Below the pieces are notes generated by a model. It ran no database searches and had not been told where the DNA came from. It worked only from the letters and a program-made list of their open reading frames with translations. Of a stretch of DNA of 13,514 bases, positions 1 to 7,300 are shown in pieces. The first letter of the stretch is position 1, and each line of letters opens with the position of its first letter. The translations under genes and the position numbers were made by a program. This stretch comes from Cyanobacteria bacterium HKST-UBA02 (GTDB lineage Bacteria > Cyanobacteriota > Vampirovibrionia > Obscuribacterales > Obscuribacteraceae): contig JAGQHH010000546.1 in assembly GCA_020431945.1 (NCBI GenBank), positions 1 to 13,514 of the forward strand. The letters run 5' to 3'.

Positions 1-672
1 GACTACGATCGGGAGACAGCCAAGATCCAGTACAAGCAGAGCTACAAAGACATCGCCACCCTCACCCGGGCTGTGCACGATCGCTATCCGGCCCTGCCCA
101 TGTTCCTCATCGGCGAGAGTCTGGGCGCCGGCATGGCGCTTCATATCGCCGCTGATATGCCTGAGATCATCGACGGTGGCCTGGTCCTCTCCAGTCCGGC
201 GATCAAGCGCCGCATGTATCTATCTCCCCGGGTGGTAATCGACACGGTGAACGTCATGTGCCGACCCACCAAAGAAGTCGACATCACGCCCTATATCAAG
301 GCTCTGGCCTCCGAGAGCAGCCAGGTAGCCCGGACCACCCTCATCGATCCCCTGGTGCGCAAGCGCCTGACCGTCTGGGACATGGTCCGTACCTTCCGGT
401 TGATCAGGAGCAATGTCAAATTCGCCCGGGGCGTACCTCCTCAGATTCCGGTCCTGATCATCCAGGGCGATCGCGATCGTGTCATCGACAGCAACGGCGT
501 GGCTGTGCTTGTGGAGCATCTCAAGTGTACCGATCAGACAGTGAAGTGGTTCCCGGGCAAAGGGCATCTTCTCCTGGAAACGCCGCACATAGAGCCTGAG
601 ACCAGACAGACGGTGAGCTCCTGGCTTCTCGGTCATCTGGACAGCGCCAGACCTATGAAAGCCTCTCGCTGA
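1..672 (+). CDS. Alpha/beta hydrolase, monoacylglycerol lipase / lysophospholipase (serine aminopeptidase S33) type, 5' partial
   Basis: The frame is open from the first base, so the true start lies left of the window; the GTG at 73 is only an internal codon. The 223 visible residues carry the expected catalytic triad: nucleophile elbow GESLG with Ser40 (fragment numbering), acid in GDRDRV (Asp159, the GxxD position), and His189 in GKGHLLLE. The cap-like stretch between elbow and acid (VVIDTVNVMCRPTKEVDITP and following) resembles the Hydrolase_4 group, which hydrolyses monoacylglycerols or lysophospholipids. By usual family length about 60-100 residues are missing. No signal peptide can be judged because the N-terminus is absent. 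It ends in TGA and converges on the hexapeptide-repeat gene with only 15 bases between stop codons; no terminator hairpin is visible there. Family assignment is secure, the substrate is inferred. Confidence 0.88.
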   Translation, partial: DYDRETAKIQYKQSYKDIATLTRAVHDRYPALPMFLIGESLGAGMALHIAADMPEIIDGGLVLSSPAIKRRMYLSPRVVIDTVNVMCRPTKEVDITPYIKALASESSQVARTTLIDPLVRKRLTVWDMVRTFRLIRSNVKFARGVPPQIPVLIIQGDRDRVIDSNGVAVLVEHLKCTDQTVKWFPGKGHLLLETPHIEPETRQTVSSWLLGHLDSARPMKASR

Positions 673-687
673 GCCGATTCTTCCAAT

Positions 688-1239
688 CTATTTTTCCAGC
701 AGGTTTTCCAGCAGGACAAGATTGCCGTCTTCCATGTACTGTTTCGAGTACTCGAGATAATTGCGCCAGTTTCGCTCGAAGCGCTCTTTGTCCCGGGGGT
801 GGACCCGACGTACGACTCTGGCCGGTATCCCCATGAGCAGGCTGTTTTCCGGGACTATCATGCCCGGAGCGACCACGGCTCCGGCAGCGACGATAGAGCC
901 GGAGCCTATATGGGCGCCGTCTAGAATCACCGCTCCCATGGCTATCAGACAATCCGAGTCTATCCTGGCTCCATGGATGACGGCTCCATGCCCCACGGTT
1001 ATGCGGTCTCCCAGCTGGACGCCGTGCTCGTGGGTGACATGCATCACCGAAGAGTCCTGGACATTGGTGTTCTCGCCAATCTCGATACTGTTTATGTCTG
1101 CCCTGATAACAGTGTTGAACCAGACGCTGGCTCCCTGTTTCAAGACCACCCTGCCGATCACCACGGCAGTGGGCGCCACATAAGCTGTCTCGTGGATCTG
1201 AGGGCGATGTTCCAGGAATTGATAAATCATGATCATCAT
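688..1239 (-). CDS. Gamma-class carbonic anhydrase family protein (left-handed beta-helix hexapeptide repeats)
   Basis: 183 residues, the usual length of YrdA/PaaY-like gamma-carbonic anhydrase homologues, which form trimers with zinc at subunit interfaces. Repeated [V/I]-G-x hexapeptides run from about residue 20 to 140 (VVIGRVVL, IEIGENTNVQDSSV, ITVGHGAVIHG, IGSGSIVAAGAVV). The three zinc-ligand histidines are in place: His67 (SSVMHV), His84 and His89 (VGHGAVIHG). The conserved Arg46/Asp48 pair (VIRAD) and Gln61-Asp62 are also present, so the metal site looks intact. A C-terminal helix follows (about 145-180). The start offers ATGs at codons 1, 2 and 4; the first has an AGGTG-like SD a few bases upstream, so I keep it. 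CO2 hydration is known for only some members, so activity here is inferred. The stop is TAG, which matters for judging the amber codon at 12222. Confidence 0.92.
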   Translation of the reverse strand: MMIMIYQFLEHRPQIHETAYVAPTAVVIGRVVLKQGASVWFNTVIRADINSIEIGENTNVQDSSVMHVTHEHGVQLGDRITVGHGAVIHGARIDSDCLIAMGAVILDGAHIGSGSIVAAGAVVAPGMIVPENSLLMGIPARVVRRVHPRDKERFERNWRNYLEYSKQYMEDGNLVLLENLLEK

Positions 1240-1298
1240 TTTGACACCTGTATGACCTTTGATTTATCCGGGATCACTTGTCAATGTACGCCGGAGCC

Positions 1299-1372
1299 GA
1301 ATATGCCTGGTATATGGATTGCTTGTCAGGTGAACTACACAACTATTAACAGGTCTCAATCAAGGCATATTC
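1299..1372. repeat. 10-bp perfect inverted repeat in the divergent intergenic region
   Basis: GAATATGCCT at 1299-1308 is exactly complementary to AGGCATATTC at 1363-1372, with 54 bases between. The right arm lies between the arms of the 1350/1384 inverted repeat. The region 1240-1484 has no convincing gene. A perfect 10-bp match within so short a span is more than random sequence readily gives, so a structured transcript or protein-binding region is plausible. Function unknown. Confidence 0.5.
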
Positions 1373-1390
1373 ATTCATGGTTCAGACCTG
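1350..1390. repeat. 7-bp perfect inverted repeat sharing an arm with the next hairpin
   Basis: CAGGTCT at 1350-1356 pairs with AGACCTG at 1384-1390 (27-base loop). The right arm overlaps the left arm of the 1386-1415 hairpin, so the two pairings exclude each other in RNA, as in attenuator/anti-attenuator layouts. There is no T-run, so neither is a classical terminator. Confidence 0.4.
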
Positions 1391-1415
1391 GGCATGTCTC
1401 GAAACCAGCCCAGGT
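1386..1415. repeat. 8-bp hairpin upstream of the small winged-helix-like gene
   Basis: ACCTGGGC at 1386-1393 is perfectly complementary to GCCCAGGT at 1408-1415, with a 14-base loop (1394-1407). It is the most stable-looking structure in the intergenic region. It ends 32 bases before a candidate extended -10 element, so as DNA it could be an operator; as RNA it would need transcription from further upstream. It is not followed by a T-tract. Confidence 0.5.
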
Positions 1416-1447
1416 TAAACGCTTGACGGGTTCGAGCCGGTGAAAAA

Positions 1448-1456
1448 TGTTAGAAT
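1448..1456 (+). promoter_or_regulatory. Candidate extended -10 promoter for the small gene and mutS2
   Basis: TGTTAGAAT fits the extended -10 pattern TGnTATAAT with one mismatch in the hexamer. TTGACG at 1423-1428 is a -35-like hexamer, but its 22-base spacing is too long for a classical pair, so the extended -10 would have to carry the promoter. The predicted transcription start near 1463 leaves a leader of about 22 bases containing the SD TAGGAG (1471-1476), and lies downstream of the GTG at 1440, which supports the ATG at 1485 as the start. Confidence 0.4.
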
Positions 1457-1484
1457 CTATAGCCAGGAACTAGGAGATTTGATA

Positions 1485-1772
1485 ATGCCTGTTTTTGAAC
1501 AACCCATGCGGAAGCTTCTTGGAACCCTCTCTCCGACCATCACCTGGCTATACGAGCAGGGATCGGTGGATGTGGGCTCGGTTCCGGAAGATCATCTGGA
1601 TGCGATCAAGCAACTGGAGCGAATCGGGGTCGTTCACAAGCGCAACAATCGCTGTTACGAGCTTCAAAAAATCCGTCTCAAAAAACTCATGGGCAATCTC
1701 GGCATGGAGCGTCTCAGCCCCAATGAGCCTAATATCTTTCCCGAGCCTCCGACGTCTCAGACCCTGAACTGA
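1485..1772 (+). CDS. Small winged-helix-like hypothetical protein preceding mutS2
   Basis: 95 residues. I chose ATG 1485 over the in-frame GTG 1440 because AGGAG (1472-1476) sits 8 bases upstream, an ideal SD, and because the candidate promoter lies between the two. I do not recognise a named family. The pattern is a helix (about 6-25), a second helix DHLDAIKQLERIGVV (36-50) and a basic turn plus strand HKRNNRCYELQKI (51-63), which is how the recognition helix and wing of winged-helix DNA-binding proteins look. A basic segment (RLKKL) and a proline-rich tail follow. The stop codon overlaps the probable CTG start of mutS2, so the two are likely co-translated. DNA binding is inference from pattern only; a structural role without DNA contact is equally possible. 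Confidence 0.7.
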   Translation: MPVFEQPMRKLLGTLSPTITWLYEQGSVDVGSVPEDHLDAIKQLERIGVVHKRNNRCYELQKIRLKKLMGNLGMERLSPNEPNIFPEPPTSQTLN

Positions 1773-4195
1773 CACCAATCATCGAATCAGACGACCTGGA
1801 CCTCCGATCTTTCCGCAGTCTCGAATGGGACCGCCTGCTCTCCTTTCTAGCCGAGGAGGCGCTCTCGGTCTATGGCAGGGAGATCTGTGCCAGCCATCGC
1901 CTCAGTCTCGATCGAAAAGAAATCAAGACTCTTTTGAGCCAGACCACCGAGGCGGAGGCTGTGCTGTCCAGTCAGTCGCCGCTCCTGGTGGATCCGGTGC
2001 CGGATCTGCGTGATATCCTCGCCAGGCTCTCCCGGGGAGCCCTGCTCAGCAATCTTGATCTGTTACGGGTTCGGGATGTGCTGGGTCTGGCAAGTCGCGT
2101 AAAGAGCTCGCTTTCTCTCATGTCTCCGGACACCTTCGGGGCCCTCACGGCTTTTTCCCCCAGGCTCTATCCTCTGGCGGAAGTTCGTAAAGAGCTGTTC
2201 GACTGTCTGGACGACCGGGGCGATGTCAAAGACGATGCTTCACCGGAGCTGAAACGGCTTCGCAATGGCATTCGCAAGCTTCATGAGGAGATCAAGAAAG
2301 ATCTCAACCGGCTCATTCACTCGGCCTCCATGTCCCAGGTTCTCCAGGAGCCCATCATCACCCAGCGGAACGGGCGTTATGTCCTGCCGGTGGACGCCAA
2401 CAAGCGGGGCTCTTTCACCGGTATCGTCCATGACAGCTCCCAGTCCGGTCTCACGGTCTATATCGAGCCCATGTCTGTGGTGGAGCCCACGAACAAGATA
2501 AGGCTATTCGAAGCGGAAGCGGAGCGCGAGGTAGAGCGGATACTCACCGGGCTTTCCCGGCTCTGTTTCGAGAATCTGGCCCAGATCGAGGCGGACTTTC
2601 TCTGTCTCACCGATCTCGATGTGATCATGGCCCGGGCCCGACTCTCTCTCCGCTACGGTGGGTTCGCCCCGGAGCTGAGCAGCGATGACCGCATCGAGCT
2701 TCTGGATGGGCGTCACCCCCTGCTCGTGCTCAAGGGCGAAAAAAGAGTGGTGGGAAATGATTTCAGCCTCGGTGGCGGGGACCGCACTCTGGTGATCACC
2801 GGACCGAACACCGGCGGCAAGACGGTGCTTCTCAAGCAAGTCGGTCTGATGGCGTTGATGGTGCGGGCTGGTATGCATCTGCCGGTGAAGCCCGGCTCTA
2901 AGATCCCGGTGTTCCGCAAGGTATGGGCGGATATCGGGGACGAGCAGTCTCTGGAACAGAGTCTCTCGACCTTCTCATCGCATATGCAGAACATAGTCAG
3001 AGTGGTGGAGAATGCCTCCCCGGGCACTCTCATTCTTCTCGACGAGATTGGTGTCGGTACGGATCCCCGCGAGGGCGCCGCCATCGCCGAAGCTGTCCTG
3101 GAGCATCTCACCGACTCCGGCGCCCTGACGGTGACAACCACTCACTACAGCGAGCTGAAGCTCCTGGCCTATGAGAAAAAGGGCTTCCTGAACGGCAGTC
3201 TGGAATTCGACGAGGCGACCCTGGCTCCCACTTACAAACTGCGCCCCAATTTGCCGGGAAGCTCGAAAGGAGTGGTTATTGCCGAGCGCCTGGGTCTGAG
3301 CGCCGCAGTTGTTGAAAGGGTGAGAAATCTTCTTGATCAGGGCTCCGGCGATCTGGATAAGACCATGGCCGAGCTCGAGTCCCGCCTTCTCAGGCTGGCG
3401 GAGGCCGAAGACGAGGCGACTGAGAGGTCTCGTATCCTCAGGCAGAGCGAAGAGAGGCTGAAGACCGAGGAGGAGTCTCTGGCGAGAAGACGTCTGACCC
3501 TGGAGAAACAGGCAGCCGGTGTTTTCGAGGAACAGTACCGGGAGGCTGCCGACAGGATCAAGAATCTCACCCGGGAGTTGCAGGCCGGACCGAGCCTGAA
3601 AGCAGCTCAGAAGGCCAGGGACGAGCTGGTCTCTATCAAAGAGTCTCTCGATGCCGCAGGCCGGCAGGCGGAGCCTGTCTCGAAAGAGCCTGCCGGGGTG
3701 GAGCCGGGCCAGCATGTTCTGATCGCTTCTCTCAATCAGAGAGGTGTCGTGGAATCGGTGAAGGCTGAAGACAGCAAAGCCATGGTGATCTGCGGCAGCA
3801 TGAAAGTGAATGTCTCTCTGGAGGATCTGGTTCCGGTTCAGGCTCCTGCCAGGGCCAGAGTAAAGCCAGGAGCGGTCCGCAAGAAACAACGTAATATCAA
3901 AAGCGGTGCGGAGACGGCTCATCGAGATCAGTTGGACAGTTTCGTCTCCACCAGCATCAACACTATCGACCTCCGGGGAAAGCGGGTTGACGAGGCCCTG
4001 GATCGGCTCGAGGAGTTTCTCGACAGCTGCATGGTCTCTCAGATAAGTCCGGTCATGGTCATCCACGGACACGGCACCGGTGCGGTCAAATCCGCCACCC
4101 GGAGCTATCTATCGGACTCTCGATATTGCCGGCGATTTCGGCCGGGCGAGCTTTTCGAGGGAGGCGACGGTGTCACTGTGGTGGATTTAAACTGA
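1769..4195 (+). CDS. mutS2: Endonuclease MutS2 / ribosome-collision factor RqcU-type ATPase with C-terminal Smr domain
   Basis: 808 residues if started at CTG 1769. In order: N-terminal MutS2 domain (SLEWDRLLSFLAEEAL..., about 20-75), core/clamp helices, P-loop GPNTGGKT (345-352), Walker B LDE (Asp425-Glu426) followed by GVGTDPREGAA, a long charged coiled coil (about 527-630), a small beta domain (about 640-690), and a Smr nuclease domain with DLRG (734-737) and HGHGTG (766-771). MutS2 is known to suppress recombination and, in Bacillus subtilis, to act on collided ribosomes; it is not part of mismatch repair. The start is unusual: the frame is open back to 1733, but no ATG, GTG or TTG occurs until TTG 1934, which would delete about 50 conserved residues and has no SD. 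CTG 1769 overlaps the upstream TGA, and CTG 1796 is an alternative giving a typical N-terminal length. Identity is secure; the start is not. Confidence 0.93.
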   Translation: MTPIIESDDLDLRSFRSLEWDRLLSFLAEEALSVYGREICASHRLSLDRKEIKTLLSQTTEAEAVLSSQSPLLVDPVPDLRDILARLSRGALLSNLDLLRVRDVLGLASRVKSSLSLMSPDTFGALTAFSPRLYPLAEVRKELFDCLDDRGDVKDDASPELKRLRNGIRKLHEEIKKDLNRLIHSASMSQVLQEPIITQRNGRYVLPVDANKRGSFTGIVHDSSQSGLTVYIEPMSVVEPTNKIRLFEAEAEREVERILTGLSRLCFENLAQIEADFLCLTDLDVIMARARLSLRYGGFAPELSSDDRIELLDGRHPLLVLKGEKRVVGNDFSLGGGDRTLVITGPNTGGKTVLLKQVGLMALMVRAGMHLPVKPGSKIPVFRKVWADIGDEQSLEQSLSTFSSHMQNIVRVVENASPGTLILLDEIGVGTDPREGAAIAEAVLEHLTDSGALTVTTTHYSELKLLAYEKKGFLNGSLEFDEATLAPTYKLRPNLPGSSKGVVIAERLGLSAAVVERVRNLLDQGSGDLDKTMAELESRLLRLAEAEDEATERSRILRQSEERLKTEEESLARRRLTLEKQAAGVFEEQYREAADRIKNLTRELQAGPSLKAAQKARDELVSIKESLDAAGRQAEPVSKEPAGVEPGQHVLIASLNQRGVVESVKAEDSKAMVICGSMKVNVSLEDLVPVQAPARARVKPGAVRKKQRNIKSGAETAHRDQLDSFVSTSINTIDLRGKRVDEALDRLEEFLDSCMVSQISPVMVIHGHGTGAVKSATRSYLSDSRYCRRFRPGELFEGGDGVTVVDLN

Positions 4196-4259
4196 AGCCT
4201 GTCCAGAATTTCCAGGGACTGTATAGAGATGGTTGAGCCCGGCTCGCCCGAAGTGAAGA

Positions 4260-4304
4260 TAAAATTTTCGCACCCTGTGGAGTTTCCTACGTAGTTTTCC
4301 CACA
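4260..4304 (+). promoter_or_regulatory. Possible promoter and operator-like dyad upstream of the 1941-residue gene
   Basis: The 180 bases between mutS2 and the next start hold no gene. TAAAAT at 4260-4265 matches a -10 hexamer at five of six positions but lacks a good -35. Just downstream, CTACGTAG (4287-4294) is a perfect 8-bp palindrome flanked by TGTGG (4276-4280) and CCACA (4300-4304), giving an approximately symmetric site of about 29 bp. The position suits an operator or a structured leader. No intrinsic terminator for mutS2 is visible. Confidence 0.25.
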
Positions 4305-4362
4305 TACATCCGCGGGAATGATCAATTAAGCTAGGCGCTACGGGCTGTTTTGCGCAATGAAT

Positions 4363-4378
4363 GAGGTCCCCCCCAATG
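4363..4378 (+). promoter_or_regulatory. Shine-Dalgarno and C7 spacer deciding the start at 4376
   Basis: GAGGT (4363-4367) lies 8 bases before ATG 4376, an ideal distance, whereas the in-frame ATG 4361 overlaps this SD and has none of its own. The spacer contains seven consecutive C (4368-4374). A 9-codon out-of-frame ORF (ATG 4357 to TGA 4386, MNEVPPNGF) overlaps the start and might affect initiation. Confidence 0.6.
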
Positions 4379-7300
4379 GCTTTTGAAACTGGCGATGCCA
4401 ATTCTAAAGGTGGCAATCAACAACAAGGATCTGTTGTCGATGACATTTTGCACTTGAAGGATGACAAAGGATCCGGACAGGCTGCCGATACTACCGGCCA
4501 GGCTCAGGGTCATGGTCAGGTCAAAGATCAAGGGCAGGGGCAGGGGCAAGGACAGGATCAGGGAGAGAACGCCACAGTACAGGCCAGTGACACCACCGGC
4601 CGTCACGATGACGCAGTAACCGGAGACCCTGCGCAGGTCAGTCGCCAGGCCACCGAGCGTCTCAGCACCGAAGCCCATGAAACCGAAGTAGAGCAGGCCA
4701 ACAGCGGCGGACCCAAGCCTGTTCCGAAAGAACTCGAAGGCGAGATCGTTTTCGATCAGCCTGCTCCTCGCCGGGAAGCAACTGACAATGCCGGTGATAA
4801 TACCGGTGGTCGAGTCGAGACCCTGGACGAGATCATAAGGAATGCCGGCGCCATTCAGAAAGAAGTGAACGACGTCGTCCAGCATATGGATGCTGCCGGT
4901 GCCAGGCTGCGTGAGATAAATGTAGGCAATCCCAGTGAGCAGGAAAAGGATCAGAGACTGCTCCGGGCCATGGATTCCTTTACCGAAGCGACCAAGGTGG
5001 TCACTCCCGAGGAGCAGGAAGCTTACAAGCGCCAGCGCGAGATCGTCAAGAAGGCAATGGAGTCCGAGACCGATGTCGAGAAGCTCAAAGAGCTCAAGAT
5101 CATCGAGCGCAACCTGAATGTTCTCGAGCATGCTCCGGGATTCACCAGGGGTAATGCGGCCCTGGCGCTCTATCAAGCCGGCAAGATCAGACCGGTGGAG
5201 ATGGACGGACAGATGATTTCGCCGGCTCGTAAATGGCTCGAAGATGCGATCAAGGCTGATCCCAGTCTGATTCGCGATGAGAATTTCCACCGCCGCCGCC
5301 GGGAGATCGAGCGCAAATTCGATGTCGATATCGCCAAAGATATGATCGACTTTATAGATACCTCGGCTCGCTCTCAAGGTTCGGGCCAGGACCGGGTCCA
5401 GGGTCAAGGACAGGATCAGGGACAAGGGCAAGATCAGGGACAGGGCCAGGACCGGCCACGCCCAGTGGGCGATGGCACCGACAATGGTGTGGAGCAGACT
5501 CAGCCCGGCAACCTCTCGCCATCGCGCAACGGCAAGTCACCTTACGAGAACGCTGCTGCTGCCTTCCAGGCAGTATCAGTAGTGGACGAGTCCGGCACCA
5601 GGCACATCAAGTGGCCGGACGATCCCGCCGAAGCCCAGCGCATAAAAGCCCAGTTCGAGCAGGCTATTGCCGATGCCGATGCCGGCGACACTCCGAACCG
5701 AGCGGCACTGGAAGAGCGCATCGCCGACGCCGAGAACAAGAAAGTCCAGACCCAGCTCGAGACCAGCAAGGGTACCGAGACGGTTGCCCAGACTGCCGTC
5801 CGGGTCACTCAATCGATGACCCAGGTCTTCGGCAATCTGCCTGCCGAGAAACAAGATCCGGCCAAGGATCTCTTCGTCAAGATGAACGAAGCGAAGACCA
5901 TGGACGACTACCAGAAGAGCGCCACCGAGCTCAAGACCCTGGTGGGCGAGAACCCCGAGTTCGATACTCTCATGGCCGACCATGCCAAGGCCGCCGAGAC
6001 CTATATCAATTTCAGCAATCAATCCGAGCTTCTCTCTCGCAAGCTGGCATTCGAGGTCAACGATTCGGCTACGGTCCGCTCCCTTTATGCCACCGCCCTC
6101 AAAGAAAGCGGCAATGCCGAAGATCAGACCAAGGTCAAAGAGCTCTCTGCCGACGCTTACGGTCGCAATATCGATGGCACGCTCATCGATCAGTTCCGCA
6201 ACGATGCCCTGGCTAACGGCGTCACTCCCGCGACCTTGCTCGATGCCGCTCTCAAGCGTCCCGAGCAGGACAAGGATGGTGGCTCTTACGGTGGCATGAG
6301 CCTGGATGTGATGGCCGCCGAGGCCAGTCTTCTATTCAATATCGCCCGTGGTGCGAACAAGCCGGAAGGCGAGATGCCGGATCAGGCGACCCTCACCGCC
6401 AACACCGCTGCCGCCCTGGAGCAGTTCGGGCCTCTCTTCGATCGCCTGGAGAACGTCACTGGTGGCAAGGTCACCGAAAGCGAAGCCAATCGCGCCAAGA
6501 TCATCGAGCAACGTGACCAGCTTCTCCCGCAGGAGCCCGAGAAGAAAACCAGAGCCCTGGAGCTCCAGGGGCAGATCAGCGGTTTCGACGGTTTCAACGA
6601 TGCCGAGATCGACAAGGCGAGAGTCCTGATCACTCCCGATGCCAGCGCCGAGGACGTAGCGGCTGCCCGCAAGGCCCTCACCGACGGCGGCAAAGGCGAA
6701 TGGCTGGGCAAATTCGACGAATGGCGCGGTCTTGTCGGCGACAATGCCGGCAAGCTCCTGATGCTCCAGGGTCTCGAATACAATAATGATAGCCAGACAG
6801 TCACATTCAGAGACCTGCAGTTCCGCGCCCGGGGTATGCATTCCCAGGCTCTCCTGGACGGCGGCAAGCCGGAGGAAGCGAAAACCAAGCTCAAAGAGGC
6901 CCTGGACGGACTTCCCGAGGATATGAGAGGGCAATATGCCGGCAGCCCCAAAGTCAGCGAGCTGGCAGGCAAGGTCGGTCTCGATCTCGCTCCCTATAAT
7001 CCCGTGGCCAATCAGGGCGATCAGGGTACCGGCGATCGCACAGGCGATCAGGGCCAGGGTCAAAGTCAGGGTACTGTAGATCGCACCGCTGATGGTGGCG
7101 ATGCCGCCCTGCCTCCCAGAGATGCGCGCCTCGCCAGTATGTCGGATACCGAGCTCATGCAGTCGATCGTCGACGCAGCCACGGTCAAGGTCAAGGCCAC
7201 CGACGCCGAAGGCAAGGTCACCGAAGGCATTCTCGAAAACAACGATCTTATCCAGAAGAATATTCAACCGATCAGAGTCGGTCTCGAAGAGCTGATTCGC

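Noticed and set aside
73..672. GTG 73 as the start of the alpha/beta hydrolase
   Set aside because: It would remove strands before the nucleophile elbow, and the frame is open to the window edge, so the gene is truncated by the window.
673..687. Terminator between the two convergent genes at the left
   Set aside because: Only 15 bases with no inverted repeat or T-run.
1440..1484. GTG 1440 as the start of the small gene before mutS2
   Set aside because: No SD, and it lies upstream of the candidate promoter; ATG 1485 has AGGAG at an ideal 8-base spacing.
1733..1772. Programmed -1 frameshift joining the small protein to MutS2
   Set aside because: The frames have the right relation, but the only slippery-looking spot (TTTCCC near 1737) does not allow good re-pairing and no strong downstream structure was seen. 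A CTG start is simpler.
2975..4072. 365-codon minus-strand frame within mutS2
   Set aside because: Antisense to conserved MutS2 motifs (P-loop side, Walker B, Smr), so it is a shadow.
4331..5431. 366-codon minus-strand frame with hydrophobic stretches near the start of the giant gene
   Set aside because: The hydrophobic Leu/Pro runs are just the complement of Gln/Gly codons in the repeat tracts; not a membrane protein.
5402..5455. CRISPR-like array
   Set aside because: The 18-base units are contiguous without spacers, in frame, and encode GQGQD(Q/R) inside a long gene.
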